Counted from the stretch's first letter, positions 16,287 through 31,038 are shown. The stretch is 64,000 nucleotides of DNA from Vibrio bathopelagicus (GCF_014879975.1 NZ_CP062500.1:620001-684000), one strand, 5' to 3'. Notes: generated from the letters alone by a model not told the origin. Made by a program: numbers and translations.

Positions 16287-17027
16287 ATGTCAATGATCAT
16301 CCCTGACTGGAATGCACCAAAAAACGTGAAGGCATTTGCTTCGACTCGTTTCGATGGTTGTTCTACAGGTGCCTATCAAGGGTTAAACCTCGGTATGCAC
16401 GTTGGGGATGATGCTTTGCTTGTTGAAAGCAATCGAGCGTGGTTAAAGCAACAGTCTAAGATGCCTACTGCTCCGGTATGGCTAAATCAAACTCACTCAA
16501 CGGATGTCGTTACGGTTTTAGAACCTGTGGCGAATGTGCTTGATGCTGATGGTGCATATACCACTGCAACGGGTGTTGTGTGTTCTGCGATGACAGCCGA
16601 TTGCCTACCGGTCATCCTCACCGATACCAAAGGTACTCAAGTTGCTGCAGTTCATGCAGGTTGGCGCGGTCTTGCTGGTGGCATTCTTGAAAATGCCGTC
16701 GCAAAGTTTTCAAACCTAGATTCAGATAACCCGATCATTGCTTGGCTTGGTCCTGCAATTGGTAAAGATGCATTTGAGGTTGGCAACGATGTGTTGGACG
16801 CTTTTGTTCGTTTTGACCCTCAAGCGAAATTAGCATTTAAAGCCAAATCTGAATCTGGCAAGTGGTTAGCAAACATGTCTCAACTCGCGACTCAACGATT
16901 AATGAAAGTTGGCGTGACTTCGGTGACAGATTCGAATCTATGTACATACGCAGATTCAGATGCTTTCTATTCTTATCGTCGTGATGGTATTACTGGACGT
17001 CAGGCGACATTTATTTGGTTAGAGTAA
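16287..17027 (+). CDS. pgeF: Peptidoglycan editing factor PgeF (YfiH, laccase-domain protein)
   Basis: Cytoplasmic multicopper-oxidase-like fold. Family members were first called polyphenol oxidases and later linked to correcting muropeptide composition; purine nucleoside phosphorylase-type activity is also reported. The metal/catalytic His-Cys-His set is visible in NQTHSTDV, TADCLPV and VHAGWRGLAGG. The 246 residues are typical. It starts 2 bases after rluD; an ATG two codons later (MIIPDW) is an equally possible start. Confidence 0.93.
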   Translation: MSMIIPDWNAPKNVKAFASTRFDGCSTGAYQGLNLGMHVGDDALLVESNRAWLKQQSKMPTAPVWLNQTHSTDVVTVLEPVANVLDADGAYTTATGVVCSAMTADCLPVILTDTKGTQVAAVHAGWRGLAGGILENAVAKFSNLDSDNPIIAWLGPAIGKDAFEVGNDVLDAFVRFDPQAKLAFKAKSESGKWLANMSQLATQRLMKVGVTSVTDSNLCTYADSDAFYSYRRDGITGRQATFIWLE

Positions 17028-17096
17028 TCTCTGACTAGCACAACTACTCATCCAGCTCATTTATATTTTCGTATAAGCTCTATTCTTCATTCTTAT

Positions 17097-17128
17097 CCCT
17101 TGAAAATCCGCGTTACCGTATCCATCTT
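17097..17128 (+). promoter_or_regulatory. Sigma-32-type heat-shock promoter of clpB
   Basis: CCCTTGAAA (17097-17105) matches the sigma-32 -35 box, and TATCCATCT (about 17118-17126) resembles its -10 box at the expected distance. It sits about 45 bases upstream of clpB. Confidence 0.75.
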
Positions 17129-17169
17129 CTAACCATAAGATAAACATATCTAAGAGTAGGAAGGTTGGC

Positions 17170-19743
17170 ATGCGTCTCGATCGATTCACTAGTAAATTCC
17201 AAATTGCGATATCTGATGCTCAGTCGCTCGCATTAGGTCGTGATCACCAATATATAGAACCTGTACACCTAATGGTGTCTTTGCTTAATCAAGATGGTAG
17301 TGCGATTCGTCCATTGCTCACCATGCTTAATATTGATGTTGTTCAGTTACGTTCTAAATTAAGCGAAATATTAGACCGAGTGCCAAAAGTAAGTGGTATC
17401 GGTGGTGATGTTCAGCTCTCTAACGCAATGGGAACGCTATTCAATCTATGTGATAAGGTCGCGCAAAAGCGTCAAGACAGTTACATATCTTCAGAAGTAT
17501 TCCTACTCGCTGCAATTGAAGACAAAGGTCCGTTAGGGAACTTACTTAAAGAGCTAGGCCTTACCGAGCAAAAATTATCTCAAGCTATCGAGCAAGTTCG
17601 CGGTGGCCAGAAAGTCGATGACCCGAATGCAGAAGATAGACGCCAAGCACTAGAGAAGTTCACCATTGATCTGACCGAAAGAGCAGAGCAAGGCAAGCTG
17701 GATCCTGTAATTGGCCGAGACGACGAAATTCGTCGCACGATTCAAGTCCTTCAACGTAGGACTAAGAATAACCCTGTCATTATCGGCCAACCCGGTGTGG
17801 GTAAAACCGCGATTGTCGAAGGTTTGGCTCAGCGTATTATTAATAATGAAGTTCCTGAAGGCTTAAGAGGCCGAAGAGTTCTTTCATTAGACATGGGCTC
17901 ATTAGTAGCGGGGGCTAAATATCGTGGCGAATTCGAAGAGCGTCTAAAATCAGTGCTTAATGAATTATCGAAAGAGGAGGGCAATGTCATTCTCTTTATC
18001 GATGAAATTCATACGATGGTCGGCGCAGGTAAAGGCGAAGGCTCTATGGATGCGGGTAACATGCTGAAACCAGCATTAGCTCGTGGTGAATTGCATTGTG
18101 TCGGCGCAACAACGCTCGATGAGTATCGCCAGTACATAGAGAAAGACCCTGCGTTAGAGCGTCGGTTCCAAAAAGTGATCGTGGATGAACCAACCGTTGA
18201 AGACACGGTAGCGATCCTTCGTGGTTTGAAAGAGCGTTATGAACTTCACCATCATGTCGAAATCACGGATCCCGCTATCGTAGCTGCAGCAACGTTATCT
18301 CACCGATACGTTTCAGATCGTCAGTTACCAGATAAGGCGATAGATCTCATTGATGAAGCGGCTTCGAGTATTCGAATGCAGATAGATTCAAAACCTGAGT
18401 CACTGGATAAGTTAGAGCGCAAAATCATTCAGTTGAAGATCGAGCAACAAGCTTTGACTAATGAAAGTGATGAGGCCAGTGAAAAAAGACTTCGTACGCT
18501 ACAAAGCGAACTTTCTGAGAAAGAGCGAGATTTTGCAGAGCTCGAAGAAGTCTGGAACGCTGAGAAAGCGGCACTTTCGGGCACGCAACATATTAAGTCA
18601 GAGTTAGAACAAGCTCGGATGGATATGGATTTTGCACGACGTGCTGGTGACCTTAACCGTATGTCTGAATTGCAATATGGCCGAATCCCAGAATTGGAGA
18701 AGCAGTTAGATCTCGCGACTCAAGCTGAAATGCAAGAAATGACCTTATTACGTAATAAGGTGACTGACGCTGAGATTGCCGATGTCCTTTCAAAGCAAAC
18801 CGGTATCCCAGTTTCTAAAATGCTAGAAGCAGAAAAAGAGAAGCTTCTGAAAATGGAAGGTGTTCTGCATAAGCGTGTTATCGGTCAAGCGGAAGCGGTC
18901 GAAGTAGTATCGAATGCGATTCGTCGTAGCCGTGCTGGTTTGTCTGATCCGAATAAGCCGATTGGTTCGTTCTTGTTCTTAGGACCAACAGGTGTCGGTA
19001 AAACGGAACTGTGTAAAACATTGGCGAACTTTATGTTTGATAGTGAAGATGCCATGGTGCGTATCGATATGTCTGAGTTTATGGAGAAGCACTCTGTTGC
19101 TCGTTTAGTTGGTGCTCCCCCTGGTTATGTGGGTTATGAAGAAGGTGGGTATTTAACCGAAGCCGTTCGTCGAAAACCTTATTCTGTCATTCTGCTTGAT
19201 GAGGTAGAGAAAGCACATCCTGATGTTTTCAATATTCTATTACAGGTTTTAGATGATGGACGATTAACTGACGGACAAGGTCGCACGGTCGATTTTAGAA
19301 ATACCGTGGTAATAATGACATCGAACCTAGGTTCAACTCGTATTCAAGAGAACTTCAATACATTGGATTACCAAGGGATTAAAAATGAGGTTATGGAAGT
19401 GGTGGGTAAACATTTCCGACCTGAGTTTTTGAACCGTGTTGACGAAAGTGTTGTGTTCCATCCATTAGGCCAAGAGCACATCGAGTCAATTGCCGCTATT
19501 CAGCTTGAGCATTTGAAAAAGCGAATGGAAGACAATGGTTATGAACTCGAAGTTTCAGAAAAAGCGCTCAAGCTAATCTCTCAAGTTGGTTTTGACCCTG
19601 TATATGGTGCAAGGCCTCTTAAAAGAGCAATTCAACAAACTGTTGAGAACCCGTTAGCGAAAGCAATACTGGCTGGAAAAATAAATCCAGACAAGAAAGT
19701 GCAGCTATTAGTGAATAACGACCGGATTATTGCTCACCAATAA
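17170..19743 (+). CDS. clpB: ATP-dependent chaperone ClpB
   Basis: Hexameric AAA+ disaggregase that threads aggregated proteins through its pore with DnaK. An N-terminal Clp-N domain, a first AAA module (Walker [11 protein letters not shown]), a coiled-coil middle domain (about residues 410-520, rich in E/K/L), and a second AAA module ([10 protein letters not shown], pore loop GYVGYEEGG). The length of 857 residues is the family norm. AGGAAGG precedes the ATG and a heat-shock promoter lies upstream. Confidence 0.98.
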   Translation: MRLDRFTSKFQIAISDAQSLALGRDHQYIEPVHLMVSLLNQDGSAIRPLLTMLNIDVVQLRSKLSEILDRVPKVSGIGGDVQLSNAMGTLFNLCDKVAQKRQDSYISSEVFLLAAIEDKGPLGNLLKELGLTEQKLSQAIEQVRGGQKVDDPNAEDRRQALEKFTIDLTERAEQGKLDPVIGRDDEIRRTIQVLQRRTKNNPVIIGQPGVGKTAIVEGLAQRIINNEVPEGLRGRRVLSLDMGSLVAGAKYRGEFEERLKSVLNELSKEEGNVILFIDEIHTMVGAGKGEGSMDAGNMLKPALARGELHCVGATTLDEYRQYIEKDPALERRFQKVIVDEPTVEDTVAILRGLKERYELHHHVEITDPAIVAAATLSHRYVSDRQLPDKAIDLIDEAASSIRMQIDSKPESLDKLERKIIQLKIEQQALTNESDEASEKRLRTLQSELSEKERDFAELEEVWNAEKAALSGTQHIKSELEQARMDMDFARRAGDLNRMSELQYGRIPELEKQLDLATQAEMQEMTLLRNKVTDAEIADVLSKQTGIPVSKMLEAEKEKLLKMEGVLHKRVIGQAEAVEVVSNAIRRSRAGLSDPNKPIGSFLFLGPTGVGKTELCKTLANFMFDSEDAMVRIDMSEFMEKHSVARLVGAPPGYVGYEEGGYLTEAVRRKPYSVILLDEVEKAHPDVFNILLQVLDDGRLTDGQGRTVDFRNTVVIMTSNLGSTRIQENFNTLDYQGIKNEVMEVVGKHFRPEFLNRVDESVVFHPLGQEHIESIAAIQLEHLKKRMEDNGYELEVSEKALKLISQVGFDPVYGARPLKRAIQQTVENPLAKAILAGKINPDKKVQLLVNNDRIIAHQ

Positions 19744-19756
19744 TCAAACCATAAAC

Positions 19757-19801
19757 AATAGGTACGGTTAGCCGAAATTAAGGCTTAATCGTACCTATTT
19801 T
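19757..19801 (+). terminator. Terminator of clpB
   Basis: Arms AATAGGTACG / CGTACCTATT (10 bp) extended by weaker inner pairs, followed by TTTT. Confidence 0.8.
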
Positions 19802-19863
19802 GAACGCTTTGTGTGAATAGTGTCCGAACGATCGCCAGCGGCGGTTTTTTTTCGTTTTTGGTC

Positions 19864-19891
19864 TTGTGCAAAGGGGGATTCTCTCTATAAT
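19864..19891 (+). promoter_or_regulatory. rRNA operon promoter P1
   Basis: TTGTGC and a perfect TATAAT 16 bases apart, followed by the GC-rich discriminator GCGCCTCC typical of stringently controlled rRNA promoters. An A/T-rich stretch upstream could act as an UP element. Confidence 0.85.
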
Positions 19892-19988
19892 GCGCCTCCG
19901 TTGCCAGGGATAACCAAGCGGTTTGAACTAAGTAACGAGACGACATTAAGCATTTAAGATGCTTTGAAAAATTAGCTGGAAAAAGTGT

Positions 19989-20016
19989 TTGACACTGGAA
20001 CCCAATTCGCTAGAAT
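19989..20016 (+). promoter_or_regulatory. rRNA operon promoter P2
   Basis: A consensus TTGACA and TAGAAT separated by 16 bases, about 290 bases before 16S, the usual P2 arrangement. Confidence 0.8.
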
Positions 20017-20068
20017 GGCCGTCCACTTAGAGAGGCTCCTTACTAAAAGGAAGGCTTAATAAGTAAAG

Positions 20069-20083
20069 CTCTTTAACAATTTA
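20069..20083 (+). promoter_or_regulatory. boxA antitermination site in the rRNA leader
   Basis: GCTCTTTAACAATTT matches boxA, the NusB-NusE loading site for rRNA antitermination. SuhB, which belongs to that complex, is encoded at 59.2 kb. Confidence 0.85.
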
Positions 20084-20307
20084 AACCTATCAATCTGTGT
20101 GGGCACTCGTTGATGAATATCAAAACGTTTTATCGTTAGATAAAACAGATTCTTCGGAATCAAAATTGATTTCAATGAACTGAGTGACCAATACGAATAA
20201 CTTCGGTTATTTGGCACAGTCAATTCATTACCATTCTGTTGGAATGGTAATAGCTTTAAAATTACATAGTAGTTTTGAAGTCAGTATTCGTTGAGTCACA
20301 AAATCTT

Positions 20308-21862
<1,555 letters not shown>

Positions 21863-21929
21863 TACGAAGATATTTACGATGAGTGTCCACACAGATTGAT
21901 TAGGTTTAGAAAGTAAAAGAGATACTAGT

Positions 21930-22005
21930 GTCCCGTTCGTCTAGAGGCCTAGGACACCGCCCTTTCACGGCGGTAACAGGGGTTCGACTCCCCTACGGGA
22001 TACCA
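21930..22005 (+). tRNA. tRNA-Glu (anticodon TTC)
   Basis: A 76-base cloverleaf in the 16S-23S spacer, with anticodon TTC at 21964-21966, T-arm GGTTCGACTC and encoded CCA. The first acceptor pair is G-T. Confidence 0.98.
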
Positions 22006-22307
22006 TCTTTAAGTATTCTCTTCTATCAGAGTATTTAAAAATGGTTCATTTATGAATCAAGCTCTTTAACAATTTGGAAAGCTGACTGATTTGATTACTT
22101 ACGAGTAATTCAAATCAAATTTAAAAGTTCTCAATGTTTATCTTTCATTAGATAAACACAACAAACACATTCAAGTGTCTTGTATTCGAATCAAATTTAT
22201 TTGATTCACAATTGAGTCCGGCAAACAGTTATCAAGAATTAACCCTTCTTGATGACAACCAAAAACCTTGGTTAGTTGCCATACACTAAGACCCTTTCGG
22301 GTTGTAT
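22006..22307 (+). other. Distal part of the 16S-23S spacer with second boxA
   Basis: About 300 bases between tRNA-Glu and 23S. A second boxA, GCTCTTTAACAATTT, lies at 22061-22075. TTGTATGGTTAAG at 22303-22315 is the exact reverse complement of CTTAACCATACAA at 25193-25205 beyond 23S, forming the RNase III processing stem. Confidence 0.85.
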
Positions 22308-25200
<2,893 letters not shown>

Positions 25201-25291
25201 TACAACACCCAAGGGGTTTTGTGGACTCAAAGACAGACCTTGAATGAGTTTGAAGAGACACTTTTAGATTAGCTTTCCGAATTTTAAAATT

Positions 25292-25411
25292 TGCTTGGCG
25301 ACCATAGCATTGTGGACCCACCTGATTCCATGCCGAACTCAGAAGTGAAACACAATAGCGCCGATGGTAGTGTGGGGTTTCCCCATGTGAGAGTAGGACA
25401 TCGCCAGGCTT
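25292..25411 (+). rRNA. rrf: 5S ribosomal RNA
   Basis: Starts TGCTTGGCGACC and ends TCGCCAGGCT, with the conserved CCATGCCGAACTCAGAAGTG segment; about 120 bases. The ends pair as the terminal stem. Confidence 0.97.
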
Positions 25412-25476
25412 TAAATTAAATCTTTAGGTTGACCGACCTGGAGATATGGACGCTCACTTAGTGAGTTGACCACTGC

Positions 25477-25553
25477 GGAGTGGTAGTTCAGTTGGTTAGA
25501 ATACCGGCCTGTCACGCCGGGGGTCGCGGGTTCGAGTCCCGTCCACTCCGCCA
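25477..25553 (+). tRNA. tRNA-Asp (anticodon GTC)
   Basis: A 77-base cloverleaf with acceptor GGAGTGG / CCACTCC, anticodon GTC at 25511-25513 and encoded CCA, at the distal end of the rRNA operon. Confidence 0.98.
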
Positions 25554-25588
25554 CTTATTCAGAGTTTCAGCTCTTTAAAACTGAAAAT

Positions 25589-25665
<77 letters not shown>

Positions 25666-25670
25666 TATTT

Positions 25671-25701
25671 AAGGCTCTAGCAGAAATGCTAGAGCCTTTT
25701 T
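25671..25701 (+). terminator. Terminator of the rRNA operon
   Basis: An 11-bp perfect stem AAGGCTCTAGC / GCTAGAGCCTT, loop AGAAAT, then TTTT, 5 bases after tRNA-Trp. Confidence 0.93.
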
Positions 25702-25835
25702 GCTTTCTATGATTTGAAAAATCCCCTCTTCGTCGAATAAAAAACTTATTTATCTTCTAAATATCACCCTCGATATGAACCTACTTCCTAATAACGACTA
25801 GTATAAAAAGTAGTGATCATTCATTTGGAATAGCT

Positions 25836-26675
25836 ATGAGGTTATTTTGTATATCGGCTCTCATTTTTTGTTCACTTGCCGTATCGGCAACCCCGTGGGA
25901 AAAAGAGAAAAGCCCGACAAGAAACTCAACCTTATCAATAGGAAGTTATGCTAATGGTTGCCTCGATGGCGCACAGGCTTTGCCAACCAATGGAGTCGGC
26001 TACCAAATTATTCGTCCTCAAAGAGAGCGCTATTATGGCCATACAGAAGCTATAAAGTTTATTGAGAGATTAGGTGTTACTACTAGCGAGAAACTCAATA
26101 CTAATTTATTGGTCGGTGATATTTCTCTTCCTAGGGGAGGGCGCTTTTCTTCTGGCCATTCAAGTCATCAAACAGGGTTAGATATTGATATATGGCTAAG
26201 GTTAACTAGTAAGAGGTTGTCAGATAACGAGTTAGCTGTGCCTAAACCTGTGAGCGTTGTAGATCTTACCAACTACAAATTGCGTCAATCGAATTGGACT
26301 AATGATCATTTTCAAGTTATTCGCTATGCAGCCAAAGATGAAAAAGTGGTACGTATCTTCGTCCATCCTGTCATTAAGCAAACCCTTTGCGAACAAGAAA
26401 ACTCTGACGTTAATGATAGATCTTGGTTAGGCAAAATAAGGCCTTGGTGGGGACACCATTCTCATTTTCATGTTCGTTTAAAGTGTCCTGAAGGCAGTTC
26501 AAACTGTATCGCTCAAGCAAACCCGCCAAAAGGTGATGGTTGTGGAGATGAACTTGCAAGTTGGGCTCCGCAGACCATTCCAGTTCCGCCCCCCAAAAAA
26601 GTAGCGAAAAATAAGAAAAAGAAAAAAGTTAAAGTGATGCCAAGTCAGTGTTTGGCCTTGATATCGAATAAGTAA
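25836..26675 (+). CDS. mepA: Penicillin-insensitive murein endopeptidase (MepA family)
   Basis: Periplasmic M74 zinc endopeptidase that cuts DD and LD cross-links. A signal peptide (about residues 1-19, MRLFCISALIFCSLAVSAT) precedes the MepA domain. The metal ligands are in SGHSSHQTGLDIDIW and WWGHHSHFHVR, so the site looks intact. A lysine-rich tail (KKVAKNKKKKKVKV) near the C-terminus is unusual and could contact anionic wall polymers; that is inference. It follows the rRNA terminator and is not in the aroC context of enteric mepA. Confidence 0.9.
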   Translation: MRLFCISALIFCSLAVSATPWEKEKSPTRNSTLSIGSYANGCLDGAQALPTNGVGYQIIRPQRERYYGHTEAIKFIERLGVTTSEKLNTNLLVGDISLPRGGRFSSGHSSHQTGLDIDIWLRLTSKRLSDNELAVPKPVSVVDLTNYKLRQSNWTNDHFQVIRYAAKDEKVVRIFVHPVIKQTLCEQENSDVNDRSWLGKIRPWWGHHSHFHVRLKCPEGSSNCIAQANPPKGDGCGDELASWAPQTIPVPPPKKVAKNKKKKKVKVMPSQCLALISNK

Positions 26676-26697
26676 TCGTATTTATCGAGCCTTTTTA

Positions 26698-26720
26698 CAG
26701 TGGTAATGCCACTGGTTTTC
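26698..26720 (+). terminator. Weak terminator after mepA
   Basis: A 6-bp stem CAGTGG / CCACTG with a 5-base loop, followed by GTTTTC. Confidence 0.45.
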
Positions 26721-26770
26721 TCGACTCTAAAACTGGAGAAACATCACACTTTTGTCTAGAGTTTATAAAC

Positions 26771-26917
26771 ATGAGATTAAGAACATCGTTTGATATTAAT
26801 AAAATCAATAACGGTATCAGCAACGGCGATGACGAATTCGACAAAGTTTGGTCAGGGATAGAGTGTTTTTGGGGTGAAAGATGTGGCTTATATGCAGTAT
26901 ACGAAATCAGAGTCTGA
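26771..26917 (+). CDS. Small ORF of 48 residues, unknown
   Basis: ATG to TGA frame encoding a 48-residue product that begins MRLRTSFDINKINNGISNGD and ends GLYAVYEIRV, with two Trp and two Cys near the end. No signal peptide or membrane segment. The ribosome site is weak. I do not recognise it. It lies 32 bases upstream of the next ORF on the same strand and could be a real small gene or chance. Confidence 0.3.
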   Translation: MRLRTSFDINKINNGISNGDDEFDKVWSGIECFWGERCGLYAVYEIRV

Positions 26918-26949
26918 TACCCGTCGATAGATAATTCAAGGATAAGACT

Positions 26950-27258
26950 ATGACTATGATTTGTGCAAAGGAATTTTCAGAATGGTTAAGACATAGGTTC
27001 AACGCTGAAAGCTCGGGTATTTCTATTTCGAGAGATGACATTACCCAACTGACAGGCAGACAACGTTTAGACCCTAGCTTCGTAAATGATGTTCACTATG
27101 AATTGATGCAGTATGGAATGGCATTTGTGACAGATACCAGTAGGGAAAACTTTTATCTTGTTCCGATAGCTCAATCAATAAACTGGCGAGAACGACTCGA
27201 ATATCAATTTGAAAAAGAGCTATTCTGCAATATTTATCCAATCGAAAAATCAGGATAA
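26950..27258 (+). CDS. Hypothetical protein, 102 residues
   Basis: A good ribosome site (AAGGATAAGACT before the ATG) and a strong terminator after the stop support a real gene. The product is soluble, with no signal peptide or membrane segment; the segment SISRDDITQLTGRQRLDPSFVN followed by a short beta-like stretch (GMAFVTD, NFYLVPI) could be a small winged-helix fold. That is a guess. I do not recognise the family. It is convergent with yfhL. Confidence 0.65.
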   Translation: MTMICAKEFSEWLRHRFNAESSGISISRDDITQLTGRQRLDPSFVNDVHYELMQYGMAFVTDTSRENFYLVPIAQSINWRERLEYQFEKELFCNIYPIEKSG

Positions 27259-27259
27259 A

Positions 27260-27295
27260 AAAAAGGTTCAACTTATGGCTAAGTTGAACCTTTTT
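27260..27295. terminator. Bidirectional terminator between the 102-residue ORF and yfhL
   Basis: A perfect 16-bp stem AAAAAGGTTCAACTTA / TAAGTTGAACCTTTTT with loop TGGC, placed between two convergent genes. Confidence 0.93.
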
Positions 27296-27299
27296 CCTT

Positions 27300-27557
<258 letters not shown>

Positions 27558-27582
27558 TTACTTCTCAGTTTTCTAAGTAAAG

Positions 27583-29001
27583 TTACTTACCTGATGCGTT
27601 GCGTGTGTCTTGGCCTTCGCTCAAGTTACGCATCAGCAAGCCGTACTCTAAGTCTAGATCGGCTGGTACAGGAATAAAGACAAAGTGACCGTTACCTTTT
27701 GCGTCTTCTACTGGCTGAGATTTACGGTTCTCCATAACTTCTAATTTGAAAACGATGTTACCTTTTGGTGTCATCATTTCTAAGCTATCGCCAACTAGGA
27801 ATTTGTTCTTAACTTCGACTTCTGCTAAGTCACCACGGCGCTGACCAGTGAATTCACCAACAAACTGTTGAGTATCAGAGATAGAGTAACCGTACTCATA
27901 GTTTTGGTATGTGTCGTGAGTGTGACGACGCAAGAAACCTTCAGTGTAGCCACGGTGAGCTAGGCTCTCTAGCGTACCCATAAGGCTCTCATCAAATGGT
28001 TTGCCTGCAACAGCATCGTCGATAGCTTTACGGTAAACCTGTGCTGTACGTGCACAGTAGTAGAAAGACTTAGTACGACCTTCGATTTTCAGAGAGTGAA
28101 CGCCCATCTTAGTTAAACGCTCAACGTGCTGGATTGCGCGAAGATCTTTTGAGTTCATGATGTAAGTACCATGCTCATCTTCAAACGCCGCCATTTTCTC
28201 TTCAGGTTTGTGTGATTCAGAAAGTAAAACCACTTCATCAGTTGGTTTACCAAGGCCTAGTGTGTTGTCTGGGCGCTCGTCCTGAACTTCAATACCCTGA
28301 GTTTCTACTTCTTGAATAGCAACACCTGTTGGGTTTGCTTCAACGATCTGACCGTTTTCGTCTTCTATCGCAGCTTCGGTTTTGTATTCCCAACGACAAG
28401 CGTTAGTACAAGTACCTTGGTTTGGATCGCGTTTGTTCATGTAACCAGAAAGTAGGCAACGACCTGAGTAAGCCATGCATAGTGCACCATGAACAAAGAT
28501 CTCTAGCTCTGTTTCTGGGCAGTGTTCGCGAATTTCTTCGATCTCTTCAAGTGATAGTTCACGAGATAGGATCACACGCTCAACGCCTTGAGTAGACCAG
28601 AATTTTACGGTTGCCCAGTTTACAGCATTTGCTTGAACGGAAAGGTGGATCGGCATTTCAGGGAACGACTCACGTACCATCATGATAAGACCAGGGTCTG
28701 ACATGATAAGTGCATCTGGGCCCATCTCAACAACAGGCTTAAGGTCGCGAATGAATGTTTTTAATTTAGAGTTGTGTGGCTGAATGTTACATACAACATA
28801 TAACTTTTTGCCTTGAGCATGAGCTTCATCGATACCGATTTGTAGGTTTTCGTGATTGAACTCGTTGTTACGAACGCGAAGGCTGTAACGTGGCTGGCCT
28901 GCGTATACTGCATCTGCGCCGTAGGCGAATGCGTAACGCATGTTTTTAAGGCTTCCTGCCGGTGATAATAGTTCAGGTACAAATGGTTTTTGTGTAGTCA
29001 T
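27583..29001 (-). CDS. trhP: tRNA 5-hydroxyuridine synthesis protein TrhP (YegQ, U32 family)
   Basis: Peptidase-U32 family protein, in practice an RNA-modifying factor: with prephenate and Fe-S cluster function it forms 5-hydroxyuridine at U34 of tRNAs. The U32 motif with clustered cysteines is visible around HGALCMAYSGRCLLS and GTCTNACRW. The 472 residues are slightly longer than E. coli YegQ; the insert is about residues 210-260 (VEANPTGVAIQEVETQGIEV region). Annotated in many genomes as U32 family peptidase. Operon with yfhL. Confidence 0.9.
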   Translation of the reverse strand: MTTQKPFVPELLSPAGSLKNMRYAFAYGADAVYAGQPRYSLRVRNNEFNHENLQIGIDEAHAQGKKLYVVCNIQPHNSKLKTFIRDLKPVVEMGPDALIMSDPGLIMMVRESFPEMPIHLSVQANAVNWATVKFWSTQGVERVILSRELSLEEIEEIREHCPETELEIFVHGALCMAYSGRCLLSGYMNKRDPNQGTCTNACRWEYKTEAAIEDENGQIVEANPTGVAIQEVETQGIEVQDERPDNTLGLGKPTDEVVLLSESHKPEEKMAAFEDEHGTYIMNSKDLRAIQHVERLTKMGVHSLKIEGRTKSFYYCARTAQVYRKAIDDAVAGKPFDESLMGTLESLAHRGYTEGFLRRHTHDTYQNYEYGYSISDTQQFVGEFTGQRRGDLAEVEVKNKFLVGDSLEMMTPKGNIVFKLEVMENRKSQPVEDAKGNGHFVFIPVPADLDLEYGLLMRNLSEGQDTRNASGK

Positions 29002-29165
29002 TGCTTCGTTCTCTAATCTGATCTCAAGTCAGGTTGATACCACCAAGTGATATCAAAGGGGCGCAAATTTTACGCTAAAATGAGTTTGGTTGATAGCCCT
29101 AAAGATAACAATGGTATTAAGAAGAGTGTTGATAGGTATTGATAAGCGGGAGTAGGAAAGAAAAT

Positions 29166-29194
29166 AAGCTCAGATATCGTCGACACCTGAGCTT
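29166..29194 (-). terminator. Probable terminator of rdgC
   Basis: An 8-bp stem AAGCTCAG / CTGAGCTT; on the minus strand it is followed by ATTTTC. Moderate strength. Confidence 0.6.
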
Positions 29195-29207
29195 CAAATC
29201 GGAACAA

Positions 29208-30122
29208 TTACGCGTTAGGTTGAGTTAAACCGCCTAATGATTCAAATAGGTTTGGTAGGAAAACACTGAATTCACCACATAGCAGTGAGAAGTCTGCATC
29301 AAAGCGCGCTGCTTGATCTTCACGAGGAATATCGTCGTTCTCATCTTTTAATTCATCACTGAATTTCAGGCGCTTGATGCTGCCGTCTTCAGCAAGAATG
29401 AATTCAATGCGATCTTGCCAGTTGATCAGAAGCTTAGTCACAACTTTGTTGGCTTCGATGTGGTTTTTAATCTCATCAGCTTCTAGTTCTTGCTTCTTAA
29501 CTCGGACAATACCGCCGTCTTCTTGGATTGATTTAAGCTCAGCTTCGTCGAGCATGGTGATACCTTTAGGCGTATCACCTGATTTTACCCACTCTGTCAG
29601 AGTCGTTTCAATCGCTTGCTCTGGAATAGCAGGTACTACTGGCAAGCTACCCATTGTTTTACGTAGTAATGCTAGTACGTCTTCTGCTTTTTTGTAGCTG
29701 CTAGCATCAACAACAATAAAGCCTTCTTTCGGCATGATCAGTGCGTAAGTGAAGTTACTGCGGCTGAAAGCACGAGGAAGAAGATCGATGATGATGTCTT
29801 CTTTTAGGCTGTCTTTTTCTTTCTTTTTCAGAGGAGTACCAGACTCTGCCTCAAGCGTTTCTACTTTTGCATTCAATGAATCTTTGATCACAGAAGCTGG
29901 AAGCATTTTCTCTTCTTTCTTTGCACAGATGAGAATGCGGTTTTCTGATACGTGCGTCATCATATCGCCGTGTCTACCCATCGCATTTACCCAACCAAAC
30001 TTTTGTTTGTCTTGGCTACCACAAGGGGTAAAACGGAACTCTTCAAGTTGTTTCTCTAGCTGATCTGCGTTGAAGTCTATATCACGATTAAAGCGATAGA
30101 CGAGGCAATTCTTAAACCACAT
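29208..30122 (-). CDS. rdgC: Recombination-associated protein RdgC
   Basis: Ring-shaped dimer that coats double-stranded DNA and limits RecA activity. The family N-terminus [14 protein letters not shown] and the [14 protein letters not shown] and [10 protein letters not shown] blocks are clear; 304 residues is the usual length. Divergent from phoB, as in related genomes. Confidence 0.96.
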   Translation of the reverse strand: MWFKNCLVYRFNRDIDFNADQLEKQLEEFRFTPCGSQDKQKFGWVNAMGRHGDMMTHVSENRILICAKKEEKMLPASVIKDSLNAKVETLEAESGTPLKKKEKDSLKEDIIIDLLPRAFSRSNFTYALIMPKEGFIVVDASSYKKAEDVLALLRKTMGSLPVVPAIPEQAIETTLTEWVKSGDTPKGITMLDEAELKSIQEDGGIVRVKKQELEADEIKNHIEANKVVTKLLINWQDRIEFILAEDGSIKRLKFSDELKDENDDIPREDQAARFDADFSLLCGEFSVFLPNLFESLGGLTQPNA

Positions 30123-30246
30123 AAATATTTCTCATACCTTTATCTGAAGACGCTCATCATAGGAGATTTCGATCCATTTGTCTTATACCTGCAATAAAAA
30201 TTAAAAGTGAAATGTTTGAGACAGTTATATGAAAATTTGTTTTCAA

Positions 30247-30280
30247 AGGTCACAAAAGTGTCATAATTAAACCAGATAAT
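30247..30280 (+). promoter_or_regulatory. Pho box and promoter of phoB
   Basis: GGTCACAAAAGTGTCATAA contains two GTCA repeats at 30249 and 30260, an 11-base spacing as in PhoB sites. A -10-like GATAAT follows at 30275-30280, 10 bases after the box, the usual placement where PhoB replaces the -35 contact. Confidence 0.75.
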
Positions 30281-30315
30281 GCAATGCGTTGATTAAATAC
30301 TAAGGCTATTCAATT

Positions 30316-31005
30316 ATGTCGAGAAGGATTCTGGTCGTTGAAGATGAAGCACCTATTCGTGAGATGCTGTGTTTTGTACTTGAACAAAAAGGCTACCAAG
30401 CAGTAGAGGCTGAAGATTACGATACAGCGGTAAACAAGCTATGTGAACCTTTCCCAGATCTAGTATTACTAGATTGGATGCTACCAGGTGGTAGCGGGAT
30501 AAACTTTATCAAGCACATGAAGCGTGAAGAGTTAACTCGCAACATCCCTGTGGTGATGCTGACGGCTCGTGGTGAAGAAGAAGATAAGGTTCGCGGTTTA
30601 GAAGTTGGCGCTGACGACTACATTACCAAACCATTTTCACCAAAAGAGTTGGTTGCTCGTCTGAAAGCGGTTATTCGCCGTGTAACACCAACGGCATTGG
30701 AAGATGTGATTGATGTCCAAGGTCTTAAGCTAGACCCTGTATCTCACCGCGTTACAGCAAGCGAAGGCCCAGTTGATATGGGACCAACCGAGTTCAAAAT
30801 GCTGCATTTCTTTATGACTCACCAAGAGCGAGTATACAGCCGAGAGCAACTGCTAAATAACGTTTGGGGCACCAACGTTTACGTTGAAGATCGTACGGTT
30901 GATGTTCATATTCGACGCCTACGCAAAGCACTTGAATCTGCAGGTCATGATAAACTAATTCAAACGGTTCGCGGCGCAGGCTACCGTTTTTCTACAAAGG
31001 CTTAA
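30316..31005 (+). CDS. phoB: Phosphate response regulator PhoB
   Basis: OmpR-type regulator of the phosphate starvation regulon. Receiver domain with acidic pocket VVEDE (residues 8-12), phospho-acceptor D53 in LLDWMLPG and K105 in [10 protein letters not shown]-terminal winged helix with [16 protein letters not shown]. 229 residues. AAGG lies upstream of the ATG. Its own promoter carries a Pho box, so it is likely autoregulated. phoR follows after 33 bases. Confidence 0.97.
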   Translation: MSRRILVVEDEAPIREMLCFVLEQKGYQAVEAEDYDTAVNKLCEPFPDLVLLDWMLPGGSGINFIKHMKREELTRNIPVVMLTARGEEEDKVRGLEVGADDYITKPFSPKELVARLKAVIRRVTPTALEDVIDVQGLKLDPVSHRVTASEGPVDMGPTEFKMLHFFMTHQERVYSREQLLNNVWGTNVYVEDRTVDVHIRRLRKALESAGHDKLIQTVRGAGYRFSTKA

Positions 31006-31038
31006 TGTGGCTTCGCTGCCCAGTTTACGGAGTCCTGA

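Larger units (their letters stand above)
19892..20307 (+). other. rRNA operon leader
   Basis: Leader of about 415 bases before 16S. It holds promoter P2 (19989-20016), boxA (20069-20083) and several small stems, including AATAAC / GTTATT around 20196-20211. No reading frame of note. Confidence 0.75.
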
